Source: an uncultured Clostridia bacterium (GTDB lineage: Bacteria; Bacillota; Clostridia; Oscillospirales; Acutalibacteraceae). From it: 39,360 nt of DNA. Both the position numbers and the translations under genes were made by a program. This document shows positions 1 through 8,572 of this stretch, one piece after another. The DNA lies in NCBI GenBank assembly GCA_947589485.1, contig CANQBK010000011.1, positions 1 to 39,360 on the forward strand, in the 5' to 3' direction. Position 1 is the first letter of the stretch, and each line of letters starts with the position of its first letter. The notes below the pieces were generated by a model. The model had not been told where the DNA came from. It did no database searches and saw only the letters and a list, made by a program, of their open reading frames with translations.

Positions 1-303
1 GCTCAAGCCTTTTCAAAGGCTTGCGGTTTCCAAAGGCAGAGCCTTTGGTGGGTTTTTAAGGGCAAAGCCCTTAACTGCGCGGTGCCCGCGCTGTCAATTC
101 GCGTTATCGCTCACTCCGTTCGCTCGTACTGAAAGCTATAAATGCGTTCGCGCGCAATAAGTTTATGTACCCATAGTCAAAAGTTTCGCTCAAGCCTTTC
201 CAAAGGCTTGCGGTTTCCAAAGGCAGAGCCTTTGGCGGGTTTTAAGGGCGGAGCCCTTAACTGCGCCGGAGCCTTTGGTGGGTTTTAAGGGCAAAGCCCT
301 TAA
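1..303. repeat. Tandem clusters of short palindromes (two full copies and one partial)
   Basis: Copy 1 (about 1-78) and copy 2 (about 188-266) are nearly identical. Each holds three small hairpins in a row: AAGCCTTT/AAAGGCTT (5-22), CCAAAGGC/GCCTTTGG (30-48) and TTAAGGGC/GCCCTTAA (56-74). A partial third copy with the last hairpin pair lies at about 267-303. Stems are conserved between copies while the small loops vary (AAA against GGA in hairpin 3; one T-to-C change in hairpin 1). The 79-187 spacer shows no gene. This resembles a dispersed palindromic (REP/MITE-like) intergenic repeat. It lies just beyond the trp operon terminator. Whether it occurs elsewhere in the genome cannot be seen here. 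Confidence 0.75.
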
Positions 304-360
304 CATAAATAAAAAGTTTCGGTAACAATTTTTTTAATGTACCGAAACTTTTTATTTATG
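304..360 (-). terminator. Terminator of the trp operon
   Basis: Perfect 21-nt inverted repeat, arms 304-324 and 340-360, with a 15-nt A/T-rich loop. It starts 4 nt after the trpA stop codon. The A/T-rich outer arms give a U-rich 3' side when read on the minus strand, and could also work in the other direction. Confidence 0.8.
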
Positions 361-364
361 TATA

Positions 365-1144
365 TTATTTTATGTTCTTTACTGCGTCGGACATTGACTT
401 AACGTATTCGCCAACATATCTTACACAGTCCCTGCCATATTTTGCAATAATTTTTACTATGGCACTTCCAACAATAATGCCGTCCGCTTTACCGCATATT
501 GAAGCCGCCTGTTCGGGTGTGGAAATTCCGAAACCGACCGCACACGGTATATCCGAAACCGACTTTACAAGGGATACTATTTCGCCTATATCGGTCTTTA
601 TTTCCGAACGTACACCCGTAACTCCAAGCGAGGATACAACATAAAGAAATCCCTCGGCATCTTTTGCAATGCTTTTTATCCTGTTGTTTGACGTTGGAGC
701 AACAAATGATACAAGCTCCAAACCGTACTTTTTTGTATACGGCTGAAGTTCCTCTTTCTCTTCATAGGGAACATCCGGAATTATAAGCCCGTCAATACCT
801 ATCTGACTGCATCTTTTTACAAACTTTTCCGTACCGTAACCAAAAACTGCATTGCAGTACGTCATAAATACAAGAGGAATTTTTACGTTGGGACGAATCT
901 TTTCCACAAGATTAAAAATTTTATCTGTCGTTGTGCCGTTCGCAAGCGCGCGAATATCTGCCTCTTGAATTACGGTCCCTTCGGCAATCGGATCCGAAAA
1001 GGGTATTCCTATCTCTATAATATCTACCCCGTTGTCAACCATCTCATATATGAGCTTTTCGGTTGTTTCAAGATCCGGATCGCCTGCTGTAATAAACGCA
1101 ATGAACGCTTTACCGTTCCTGAACGCCGTATCAAGTTTAATCAT
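365..1144 (-). CDS. trpA: Tryptophan synthase alpha chain
   Basis: Cleaves indole-3-glycerol phosphate to indole and glyceraldehyde 3-phosphate; the indole is channelled to TrpB in the cytoplasmic alpha2beta2 complex. The 259-aa length is normal for this TIM-barrel family. The substrate loop [13 protein letters not shown] is at residues 44-56: Glu44 matches catalytic Glu49 of E. coli TrpA, while the position of catalytic Asp60 is Glu55 here. From memory this Glu is common in clostridial TrpA, so I read it as a lineage variant and not as damage. The phosphate-binding region GVGFGIS-like (AVGFGIS) is present near the C-terminus. The ATG overlaps the end of trpB by 8 nt, with GGGGGTAGAT just upstream inside trpB. 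Last gene of the operon, followed directly by a strong terminator. Confidence 0.97.
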   Translation of the reverse strand: MIKLDTAFRNGKAFIAFITAGDPDLETTEKLIYEMVDNGVDIIEIGIPFSDPIAEGTVIQEADIRALANGTTTDKIFNLVEKIRPNVKIPLVFMTYCNAVFGYGTEKFVKRCSQIGIDGLIIPDVPYEEKEELQPYTKKYGLELVSFVAPTSNNRIKSIAKDAEGFLYVVSSLGVTGVRSEIKTDIGEIVSLVKSVSDIPCAVGFGISTPEQAASICGKADGIIVGSAIVKIIAKYGRDCVRYVGEYVKSMSDAVKNIK

Positions 1145-2321
1145 GAATATCTACCCCCCTGTATCTTGCGATTGCCGCAACGTCCTTATCCCCTCTACCG
1201 CTGAGGTTGATGACAATTATCTTATCCTTTGACATTTCCGGAGCTATCTTCATCGCATAGGCAACGGCGTGGGAACTTTCTATTGCCGGTATAATGCCCT
1301 CGGTTCTTGAAAGATATTCAAACGCTTCAACCGCTTCTTCGTCTGTTATCGGTACATATTCGGCTCTGCCCGAATCCTTTAGAAAAGCATGCTCCGGACC
1401 TATACCGGGATAATCAAGACCCGCCGATATGGAATATACAGGTGCTATTTGACCAAATTCATCTTGGCAAAAATAGGATTTCATACCGTGAAATATTCCG
1501 AGACGTCCGTTTGCCATTGTTGCGGCGTTTTTAGGATTGTCAACGCCTAACCCTGCCGCTTCACAGCCGATAAGCCGAACGCTTTTGTCATTTATAAAAT
1601 TATAAAACGCACCGATTGCGTTGCTTCCTCCGCCTACACAGGCAAGAACCGCATCAGGAAGTCTGCCTTCTTTTTCCATAAGTTGGGCTTTTATCTCACG
1701 GCTTATTATTGATTGAAAATCGCGTACTATCGTCGGAAACGGGTGCGGTCCCATTACTGAGCCGAGAACATAGTGAGTGTCATCAATTCTTGATACCCAT
1801 TCACGAAATGTTTCATTGACCGCATCTTTAAGTGTACGTGTACCGCTCGTTACCGGGTGAACTTTTGCGCCGAGAAGCTCCATACGGTAAACATTCAGTG
1901 CCTGACGCTGACAGTCAACTTCTCCCATATATATTTCACATTCCATACCCATAAGAGCAGCCACAGTTGCAGTCGCAACGCCGTGCTGACCCGCTCCTGT
2001 CTCTGCAATCAATCGGGTTTTTCCCATCTTCTTTGCAAGAAGTGCCTGACCGAGTGCATTATTTATTTTATGAGAACCGGTATGGTTAAGATCCTCACGT
2101 TTTAAGTATATTTTGGCTCCGCCTAAATCTTTTGTCATCTTCTCGGCATAATACAAAAGCGACGGTCTGCCTGTATACTCATTAAAAAGAGCTGAAAGTT
2201 CTTTGTTGAATTGTTCGTCATTTTTATAGAAATTATATTCTTTTTCAAGATCGATTACAGCGTTCATAAGCGTTTCAGGAATATACTGTCCGCCGTGTAT
2301 ACCGAATCTTCCCTTTGACAT
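1137..2321 (-). CDS. trpB: Tryptophan synthase beta chain
   Basis: PLP enzyme that condenses indole with L-serine to form L-tryptophan, in complex with TrpA. 394 aa, normal for TrpB1. The PLP lysine lies in [13 protein letters not shown] (Lys85), and the phosphate-binding GGGSNA loop is at about residue 227. I chose the ATG giving [16 protein letters not shown] because that is the usual TrpB N-terminus and AGGAGTG lies 6 nt upstream; an in-frame start at 2339 would add six unlikely residues. It starts 1 nt after the trpF stop and overlaps trpA by 8 nt, so the end of the operon is translationally coupled. Confidence 0.97.
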   Translation of the reverse strand: MSKGRFGIHGGQYIPETLMNAVIDLEKEYNFYKNDEQFNKELSALFNEYTGRPSLLYYAEKMTKDLGGAKIYLKREDLNHTGSHKINNALGQALLAKKMGKTRLIAETGAGQHGVATATVAALMGMECEIYMGEVDCQRQALNVYRMELLGAKVHPVTSGTRTLKDAVNETFREWVSRIDDTHYVLGSVMGPHPFPTIVRDFQSIISREIKAQLMEKEGRLPDAVLACVGGGSNAIGAFYNFINDKSVRLIGCEAAGLGVDNPKNAATMANGRLGIFHGMKSYFCQDEFGQIAPVYSISAGLDYPGIGPEHAFLKDSGRAEYVPITDEEAVEAFEYLSRTEGIIPAIESSHAVAYAMKIAPEMSKDKIIVINLSGRGDKDVAAIARYRGVDIHD

Positions 2322-2322
2322 T

Positions 2323-2934
2323 TCATTCACTCCTAACAATTTTTATAAGCTCACATATTTTTTTCTTGTCTTTAACTCCGTTTGTTTCCGCACCGCTGCT
2401 CACGTCAAGACAATATGCGCCGCGACCGAGTGCATCGGATATATTTCCCGTGTTAAGCCCTCCCGCAAGAAAAAACGGCTTTTTCAGCGGCGGAATAATA
2501 CTCCAGTCAAAGGTTTCTCCCGTACCGCCGTAAATTCCTTTTACAAACGTATCAAGCAAAAGGTAATCCGTGCATAGCTTGTCAGCCTCAAGAATATCGC
2601 TTGTGTTCCTTACTCTTACCGAACGAATTATCGGAACAGACGTCTTTTTTCGCACATTGTCTATATAATCCTCATCTTCATCACCGTGAAGCTGTATAAG
2701 ATCCGTTATTCCCGCATTTGCAAGCTCTGTCACAAGCCCTATGTCATTATTCAGAAATACTCCCACTGTTTTTATGCCGTCGCTGAGAGCCGCTTTTAAA
2801 TTTTCCGCCTGTTTCGGCGTCACGGTACGTTTCCGTCCTTCGGCAAATACAAAGCCGATATAATCGGGCTTGTATTCGTTTACGGCATATATATCTTCAA
2901 TGCGTTTTAAACCGCATATCTTAATTTTTGTCAT
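2323..2934 (-). CDS. trpF: Phosphoribosylanthranilate isomerase
   Basis: Catalyses the Amadori rearrangement of phosphoribosylanthranilate to CdRP, the third step after chorismate in the pathway. 203 aa, the usual size of the stand-alone TIM-barrel enzyme. The N-terminal KICGLK motif carries catalytic Cys7, and DVSSGAE near residue 176 carries the catalytic Asp. Other landmarks are QLHGDE in the middle and [10 protein letters not shown] for phosphate binding. It overlaps trpC by 4 nt (ATGA) and ends 1 nt before trpB. TrpF and TrpC are separate proteins here, unlike the enterobacterial fusion. Confidence 0.96.
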   Translation of the reverse strand: MTKIKICGLKRIEDIYAVNEYKPDYIGFVFAEGRKRTVTPKQAENLKAALSDGIKTVGVFLNNDIGLVTELANAGITDLIQLHGDEDEDYIDNVRKKTSVPIIRSVRVRNTSDILEADKLCTDYLLLDTFVKGIYGGTGETFDWSIIPPLKKPFFLAGGLNTGNISDALGRGAYCLDVSSGAETNGVKDKKKICELIKIVRSE

Positions 2935-3713
2935 ACAGATTCGCCTTTCAGTCTTGCAAGCATTTTTTTCTTGTCCGAAGAACGCATTAACGTTTCACCT
3001 ATAAGAACCGCATTTACATTCGCCTGACGAAGAGTGTTAATATCGTCGGGTGTTTTTATTCCGCTTTCGGCAACAAACGTTATGTTCTGCGGTACAAGTC
3101 CCCTAAGCCTTACGCAGTTGTTTATATCAACCGTAAAATCTTTGAGATTTCTGTTATTTACCCCGATAAGTCTTGCGCCCGCATCAAGCGCGGATTTTAC
3201 CTCTTCCCCGTCGTGAGCCTCAACAAGTGCGGATAAGCCGAGCGTATCACATATTTTTATATACTCTGAAATTGTTTTGGTATCAAGTATCGAGCAAATG
3301 AGCAGAACCGCCGAAGCACCGATTGTACGAGCCTGATATATCATATATTCGTCAACCGTAAAGTCTTTGCGGATTATCGGAAGATTTATATTTTTTTCTA
3401 TTTCATATACATATTTGTTGTCGCCCATAAAATATTCGGGCTCAGTCAAGACAGAAACAGCGTTTGCTCCTGCGTCCTGATATTCTTTTGCAATTTGCAC
3501 ATAAGGAAAATCTTTTGCGATAAGTCCTTTTGACGGAGATGCTCTTTTTACTTCGCAAATAAACTTTATATCGTCACCCCTAAGCGCCTTTTCAAACTCA
3601 AAATTTTTCTTTGGCATATTAAGGGCTTTTTGTTTCATTTCTTCGGGCGATATTATCTTTTTTTCTTTTTCCACACGATGTTTTGCCGACTCCGACAGTT
3701 TATCAAGGATCAT
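2931..3713 (-). CDS. trpC: Indole-3-glycerol phosphate synthase
   Basis: Ring-closing decarboxylation of CdRP to indole-3-glycerol phosphate. About 260 aa, TIM barrel. The catalytic-lysine motif FICEVKRASPSKG is at about residues 50-62, and VLLICSIL, GVNNRNL and FVAESGI mark later strands. Two in-frame ATGs exist: 3722, where AAAGGA directly touches the codon, and 3713, where AAGGA sits about 9 nt upstream. I prefer 3713 on spacing. It overlaps trpF by 4 nt downstream and follows trpD after about 50 nt. Confidence 0.96.
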   Translation of the reverse strand: MILDKLSESAKHRVEKEKKIISPEEMKQKALNMPKKNFEFEKALRGDDIKFICEVKRASPSKGLIAKDFPYVQIAKEYQDAGANAVSVLTEPEYFMGDNKYVYEIEKNINLPIIRKDFTVDEYMIYQARTIGASAVLLICSILDTKTISEYIKICDTLGLSALVEAHDGEEVKSALDAGARLIGVNNRNLKDFTVDINNCVRLRGLVPQNITFVAESGIKTPDDINTLRQANVNAVLIGETLMRSSDKKKMLARLKGESV

Positions 3714-3763
3714 TTGTTTCATTCCTTTATAAGTTTTTTAAAAGCAGTTGCAAGGAGTTACTT

Positions 3764-4783
3764 TTAATTTGCAAATTCATTTGTCGCATTTACAAATTCG
3801 TCTAACTTTGCCTTAGCTTTGCCGCTGTCTATAACCTCTTCGGCAAGCCTTATACCGTCTGAAACAGATGATGCCTTATCTGCAAGATAAAGGCTCATAC
3901 CGGAATTGAGTAAAACTATATCCCGTTTTGCACCCTTTTTTCCGTTGAGAATATCAATTGTTATTTTTGCATTGTCCTCCGGTGTACCGCCTATAATATC
4001 TTCCGTACTCGCTTTCTTCAGACCGTAGTCCTCTGCATTTAACGTATATGTTTTAAACTCACCGTTATTTATCTCACATACAAGATTAGGACCGGTAGTT
4101 GTCATTTCGTCCAAAGAGGACGCTCCGCACACGGCGGCACCTCTTTTAACGCCTAAGTTATTCAGTACCTTTGCAAGCGGCTCGACAAGGCTGTCACTGT
4201 ATACTCCCATAAGCTCATATTCGGCAGAGGCCGGATTCGTAAGCGGCCCGAGAACATTGAACACCGACCTTACGCCGGTTTCACGTCTTGCAGGCGCGGC
4301 AAAACGCATAGACTGATGATAAACCGGTGCAAACATAAAGCAGATATGTGCTTTTTGAAGAACGATTTCATTTTGTTCGGGTGTAAGCGTGATGTTCGCG
4401 CCGAATTTTTCAAGTATGTCGGCGGCGCCGCTTTTGCTTGAAACACTGCGGTTACCATGCTTAGCAACCGGTACTCCCGCGCCGGCAATAACAAATGCCG
4501 ATGTTGTAGAAATATTAAATGTACCTGCCTTATCGCCGCCCGTACCCACTATTTCAAATACATCAAGTCCTTTGGTATCGAGCTTTATTCCTTTTTCCCG
4601 CATTACCTCGGCACAGGCCGTGATTTCATCAATCGTTTCGCCCTTTATGCTGAGAGCCGTAATAAACGCGGCAATCTGCGAATCGGTTGCCTTGCCGCCC
4701 ATAATCTCTCCCATAACCGTTTTTGTAGTTTCAAAGTCCAAGTCTTTTCCGTCAATAAGTATCGCAATAGCTTCTTTAATCAT
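3764..4783 (-). CDS. trpD: Anthranilate phosphoribosyltransferase
   Basis: Transfers phosphoribose from PRPP to anthranilate. 339 aa. The PRPP/Mg signature GTGGDKAGTFNIST and the following KHGNRSVSSKSGAAD are intact, as is the anthranilate-site segment ending in RRETGVRSVFNVLGPLTNP. The start at MIKEAIAIL matches the family N-terminus and has AAGGA 9 nt upstream; a TTG 18 nt further upstream is less likely. TrpD is not fused to TrpG here. Third gene of the operon. Confidence 0.96.
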   Translation of the reverse strand: MIKEAIAILIDGKDLDFETTKTVMGEIMGGKATDSQIAAFITALSIKGETIDEITACAEVMREKGIKLDTKGLDVFEIVGTGGDKAGTFNISTTSAFVIAGAGVPVAKHGNRSVSSKSGAADILEKFGANITLTPEQNEIVLQKAHICFMFAPVYHQSMRFAAPARRETGVRSVFNVLGPLTNPASAEYELMGVYSDSLVEPLAKVLNNLGVKRGAAVCGASSLDEMTTTGPNLVCEINNGEFKTYTLNAEDYGLKKASTEDIIGGTPEDNAKITIDILNGKKGAKRDIVLLNSGMSLYLADKASSVSDGIRLAEEVIDSGKAKAKLDEFVNATNEFAN

Positions 4784-4839
4784 TAGAATCCATCCTTTCA
4801 AAATATTAAAATAAATTCATCTGCCGAGTTCACGGGTCA

Positions 4840-5406
4840 TCACATATTCAGGAAGTTTTCCATTATAGTTTTCCCCATCGGCGTCATAATTGATTCGGGG
4901 TGAAACTGTAAACCGTAAAGACAGCTTTTTTTGTGCTTTACCGCCATAATTTCGCCTATATTATCCTTTGCTATTATATCAAAACAATCGGGAATTGTTT
5001 CCGCATCGGCTATCAGGGAATGATAACGGGCAGCATCAAGTTCGGTATCAAGTCCTTTAAAAATAGGTGAGGTGTTGTCTATGTTTATCCTGTCCTGCTT
5101 ACCGTGCATAAGCTGCTTTGCGTGTATTATCTTTCCTCCGTAAGCCTCACAAATTGCCTGATGTCCCAAACAAACGCCGAGTATGGGAAGTTCCCCCCGC
5201 ATTTTTAATGCGAGTTCCTCGCATATACCCGCATCTTTCGGGTAACACGGTCCGGGAGAAAGAATTATGTGTGACGGGTCCAGCTTTCTTATTTCGTCAA
5301 CCGTCATTTCATCGTTGCGAATAACCTTTATGTCGGGATTTATGGAACCGGCAAGCTGAACCAGATTATAAGAAAAACTGTCATAGTTATCTACAAGCAA
5401 AATCAT
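4840..5406 (-). CDS. trpG: Anthranilate synthase component II (glutamine amidotransferase)
   Basis: Releases ammonia from glutamine and hands it to TrpE. 188 aa, class I amidotransferase. The catalytic triad is visible: Cys79 in ILGVCLGHQAI, and His169 and Glu171 in FHPES; the oxyanion motif LSPGPCYP is at 49-56. The start MILLVDNYDSFSYN is canonical and has GGAGGTG six nt upstream, so the longer in-frame start is rejected. In some clostridia this subunit also serves as PabA; its position directly after trpE argues for a mainly tryptophan role here. Confidence 0.95.
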   Translation of the reverse strand: MILLVDNYDSFSYNLVQLAGSINPDIKVIRNDEMTVDEIRKLDPSHIILSPGPCYPKDAGICEELALKMRGELPILGVCLGHQAICEAYGGKIIHAKQLMHGKQDRINIDNTSPIFKGLDTELDAARYHSLIADAETIPDCFDIIAKDNIGEIMAVKHKKSCLYGLQFHPESIMTPMGKTIMENFLNM

Positions 5407-5423
5407 ATTTTTCACCTCCCACA

Positions 5424-6881
5424 TCAATCTATTTCTGCACTTGACTGTACCGCATTCATTACAGCAAGAGCCTTGTTGTATGATTCGGCATATTCCGTTT
5501 CGGGTATGCTATCGGCAACTATACCGCCGCCCGCCTGAACATAAACTTTCCCGTTCTTTTTGACTGCCATTCGTATGGCAATACAGGTATCGAGATTGCC
5601 CGAAAAGTCCATATAACCGAGCGCCCCTCCGTAAATTCCTCTTGGGCATTTTTCAAGCTCTTCAATAATCTCACACGCCCTTATTTTTGGCGCACCTGAA
5701 AGGGTGCCTGCCGGCAGTACACATTCAACGGCATCAAGCCCGTCCTTATCATCTCGTATATTTCCCTCGACCTGTGAGCATATATGCATTATTTTGGAAT
5801 AACGGTGTATCATTTTATATTTTGTAACTTCAACCGAACCAAATTTTGATATTCTGCCAAGATCGTTCCTTCCGAGATCCACAAGCATATTGTGTTCGGA
5901 AAGCTCTTTTTCGTCCGCAAGAAGTCCTTGTTCCAACTCGGAATCCTCTTTTTTGTCTTTACCTCTCGGACGTGAACCCGCAACGGGGAATGTATACAAT
6001 CTTCCGTTTCTTAGGCTTACAAGGGTTTCGGGAGATGTACTCATAATATCCTGACCATCAATACTTATATAGACCATATACGGTGACGGGTTTGTGGTAC
6101 GCAATACACGGTAGGCATTTATAAGGCTGCCCTCAAAATCCGCCTCAAAACGCCTTGAAATAACAGCCTGAAAAATATCTCCGTCACGGATATATTCCTT
6201 TGTTCTTTCAACGACATTACAGTATTCTTCCTTTGTAAAGTTACACACAAAATCTGAATATTTAGGCTTTTCGGTTTGCGGAAGAGGTTCCTCGGAATTT
6301 ATAAGCCTTGTGGTATCATCTATAATTTTTTCCGCAGCTTTATAATTTTTTTCGAGATCATCGGTTTGAATATTTACCGTTATATTTATTTTTTGTTTAA
6401 GATGGTCATAAGCTATAACCTTTTCAAACAGCATAAGCTCAGCATCATTAAATTCACCGGTGCTGATCTTCAGTTTCGGTTCCGCATATCCTATCATAGA
6501 ATAAGAAAAATATCCGACAAAGCCGCCCGTAAACGGTGAAGAATCGGAAGTTTTGGGCGCTTTGTAGTTTTTCAAAATATCACGCACTACATCAAACGGT
6601 CTTGCGGTATTTATAACCTCTATTTTGCCGTTTTTTTCTATTGTTACTTTTTTATCCCGACAGGTAATATGCATTACGGGATCAAAGCCGAGAAATGAAT
6701 AACGTCCCCATTTCGTGCCGTTTTCAACACTTTCAAGAAGAAAATAACGTTTACTTATTCCCGAAATCCTTCTAAGAAGTGTTATGGGTGTTACAACATC
6801 AGCATAAAATTCCTTTGACAAAGGTATGGTGTTGTACTTTTTCGACATTGATTTCACAGTTTCAAAATCCGGTTTTAACAT
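5424..6881 (-). CDS. trpE: Anthranilate synthase component I
   Basis: Converts chorismate plus ammonia from TrpG to anthranilate and pyruvate, the committed step. 485 aa from the ATG with GGAGG 9 nt upstream; earlier in-frame sequence belongs to the leader. The N-terminal domain contains the LLES segment that binds feedback tryptophan in characterised TrpE proteins. The C-terminal chorismate-binding domain (about 210-475) shows DIFQAVISRRF, GSRPRGKD, LPAGTLSGAPK and QAGGGIVADS. First structural gene after the T-box leader, so both attenuation and feedback inhibition are expected. Confidence 0.96.
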   Translation of the reverse strand: MLKPDFETVKSMSKKYNTIPLSKEFYADVVTPITLLRRISGISKRYFLLESVENGTKWGRYSFLGFDPVMHITCRDKKVTIEKNGKIEVINTARPFDVVRDILKNYKAPKTSDSSPFTGGFVGYFSYSMIGYAEPKLKISTGEFNDAELMLFEKVIAYDHLKQKINITVNIQTDDLEKNYKAAEKIIDDTTRLINSEEPLPQTEKPKYSDFVCNFTKEEYCNVVERTKEYIRDGDIFQAVISRRFEADFEGSLINAYRVLRTTNPSPYMVYISIDGQDIMSTSPETLVSLRNGRLYTFPVAGSRPRGKDKKEDSELEQGLLADEKELSEHNMLVDLGRNDLGRISKFGSVEVTKYKMIHRYSKIMHICSQVEGNIRDDKDGLDAVECVLPAGTLSGAPKIRACEIIEELEKCPRGIYGGALGYMDFSGNLDTCIAIRMAVKKNGKVYVQAGGGIVADSIPETEYAESYNKALAVMNAVQSSAEID

Positions 6882-6961
6882 ACTTTCGTGCCTCCAAATC
6901 AATGGTAATACGGCGGCTGCGCAAAATTCACCTGACAGAATACAAAAATAAAACTGATTAA

Positions 6962-7244
6962 AAAAGGCTTTTGTCCCCGTTAAAAGGGACAAAAGCCTTG
7001 ACAACTTCTGCGATACCACCCAAATTGATGAAATAAATCATCCGCTCATTATTATGTACTGCATACATACTCAATTGATAACGGTTAGAGCTACCGTCGG
7101 CCATTACTTTCGCAAATTGCGATTTCCTGCCGCCCTTACGGGGCCATTCGATATAAGCTGAACTACCGTCATCGCACCAACCGACGGCTCTCTTAAGCAT
7201 CACTTATATTTACTATTCCCGTTCAACGGTTTAACATAATTGAT
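6962..7244 (-). promoter_or_regulatory. T-box leader, Trp type, with its terminator hairpin
   Basis: On the minus strand the leader contains AATTTGGGTGGTATCGCAG (about 7008-7026), a clear match to the conserved T-box/antiterminator sequence. It is followed by an intrinsic terminator with 14-bp arms (6964-6977 and 6986-6999) and a T run, 80 nt before trpE. The GAATGG sequence around 7144-7149 in the stem I region offers UGG as the specifier codon, consistent with tRNA-Trp. Uncharged tRNA-Trp would stabilise the antiterminator and switch on trpEGDCFBA. An open reading frame across the leader is fortuitous. Confidence 0.92.
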
Positions 7245-7250
7245 ATGTTA

Positions 7251-7279
7251 ATTATAAGACCGTATTTTTTATTTGTCAA
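7251..7279 (-). promoter_or_regulatory. Promoter of the trp operon
   Basis: Consensus -35 TTGACA (7274-7279), 17-nt spacer and -10 TATAAT (7251-7256) on the minus strand. Predicted start near 7244, which gives the T-box leader its expected length of about 280 nt. Confidence 0.88.
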
Positions 7280-7346
7280 TATCAAAATTAAAAAAATTAT
7301 ATAAAAATTATATAAATTAAAATTTATTTTTTCCTTAAAAATCTCT

Positions 7347-7928
7347 TTAGTTTACGGCAGAAGTATTCTTTTCACGAAGATAGGTCGATTCCAAATCAGC
7401 AAGGTGCAGTTTAACAGCAATCGGATATTTTTCGTATGCACGGCTTATGGAAAAGCTGCCGCCTTTTGCCGCCTCATCAAATCCGCCCATGTGCCAGCGT
7501 ATGGCAATGGCTTCAGATGTTTTCAGGCGCATAAAGCGTTCAATAAGGAACACCGATTTTTCTCCGTGACCGTAAGGGAAACGATCGTCTACCGCATAAA
7601 AGGGTTTTTTCTCCCACACGCCTGTTTCGTCGTTTTTGACATTGCGCTGCGATATTTTGTAAAACTGCGCCTTACACAAATCGTGGAGCAGAGAGCATAT
7701 TGTAAAGCTCTCAAGACTGTCCTTTCCGGATTCAAAATGTTTTTCCATCATTGTATAATAAACGCTCAGGCTGTGCATTACAAGCCCTTGCTCACACGCA
7801 CAATGAAATTTTGAACTTGCGGGTGTTGTGAAAAAGTCTGTGGTTTTAAGCCATTCAAGAAGTTCAGCCGCACCATCGCGTTTTATGTTTTCAGTGTATA
7901 TTTTTATAAATTCGTCTTTGTAGTCCAT
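7347..7928 (-). CDS. HD-domain protein, putative metal-dependent hydrolase
   Basis: 193 aa, soluble. Histidine/aspartate residues typical of HD-superfamily metal sites are present: HCACEQGLVMHSL (His42, His52), the HD pair in SLLHDLCKAQF (His82-Asp83), YGHGEKS (His121) and IRWHMGG (His146). HD proteins are mostly phosphohydrolases or nucleases; the substrate cannot be told from sequence. AGAGGA lies 6 nt before the ATG. It is the last gene of the cmk-plsC-ispH/rpsA-ywlG run and is separated from the trp promoter by an AT-rich stretch with no clear terminator. Confidence 0.75.
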   Translation of the reverse strand: MDYKDEFIKIYTENIKRDGAAELLEWLKTTDFFTTPASSKFHCACEQGLVMHSLSVYYTMMEKHFESGKDSLESFTICSLLHDLCKAQFYKISQRNVKNDETGVWEKKPFYAVDDRFPYGHGEKSVFLIERFMRLKTSEAIAIRWHMGGFDEAAKGGSFSISRAYEKYPIAVKLHLADLESTYLREKNTSAVN

Positions 7929-7948
7929 AGCTTTTCCTCTTCATTTGA

Positions 7949-8500
7949 TTATTTCAAAGCCTCGTCATAACAAGCGCGTTCACCGCCTATAAATTTCGGT
8001 CTTGTACGCGCGCCGGTAACGTGTGCTTCGCCTATTTGTTTTGTTTTAAAATTAAGCGGTACAGCAACCTCGCGAAGGTGCATACCTATCAATACTCCGC
8101 CTATGTCTATACCGGCGTCGGCGACGATATGTTCAACAGCAACAGGGTCATTTAGCGTATTGTAGGTTATTGTGGAAAATGAACCGCCCGCCTTGGTACG
8201 GGGAACAGCATTTACAATTTCTCTGTTCTGAGACAAAGCTGCCTCCCTTTCAACAATAATGGCACGGTTCAAGTGTTCGCAGCACTGTGAGGCAAGATAT
8301 ATGCCGCGCTGCTGCAGTTCGGGATAAATCCCGTCAAAAATTGCCTGTGCAATATCCATACTTGATGCGGTTCCGAAAGCCTCTCCCTTTACTGCACTTG
8401 ACGAACACCCAACAACAAAAATATCTCCCTGTTTCAGTCCGGCACTCTGAAGAACCTCCAAAATAACATTGTTTGCCTGTTTTGTAATTTCTTCATACAT
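7949..8500 (-). CDS. YwlG/UPF0340 (TIGR01440) family protein
   Basis: 183 aa, resembling Bacillus YwlG (UPF0340), a conserved Firmicutes family of unknown function. Recognisable segments are VVGCSSSAVKGE near the N-terminus, GIYLASQCCEHLNRA in the middle with a vicinal Cys pair, and DIGGVLIGMHLREVAVP. I chose the ATG at 8500 (MYEEITKQ) because GGAGA lies 7 nt upstream; in-frame sequence before it contains no ribosome binding site. It sits after a hairpin that separates it from ispH-rpsA. Confidence 0.8.
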   Translation of the reverse strand: MYEEITKQANNVILEVLQSAGLKQGDIFVVGCSSSAVKGEAFGTASSMDIAQAIFDGIYPELQQRGIYLASQCCEHLNRAIIVEREAALSQNREIVNAVPRTKAGGSFSTITYNTLNDPVAVEHIVADAGIDIGGVLIGMHLREVAVPLNFKTKQIGEAHVTGARTRPKFIGGERACYDEALK

Positions 8501-8525
8501 AAAAACATCTCCAATATAAAATACG

Positions 8526-8553
8526 TTTAGGCACCTCATACGAGATGCCTAAA
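8526..8553 (-). terminator. Hairpin between ispH-rpsA and ywlG
   Basis: Stem of about 12 bp (TTTAGGCATCTC with GAGGTGCCTAAA, one G-U pair) and a 4-nt loop, 20 nt after the ispH-rpsA stop. The following T run is broken (CGTATTTT), so it may be a weak or partial terminator. Confidence 0.5.
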
Positions 8554-8572
8554 TAATATTTATTATTTACAG

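Noticed and set aside
6958-7203. 81-codon reading frame across the trp leader
   Set aside because: It lies entirely within the T-box RNA and ends in the terminator; it has no ribosome binding site, and its composition is explained by the RNA structure.
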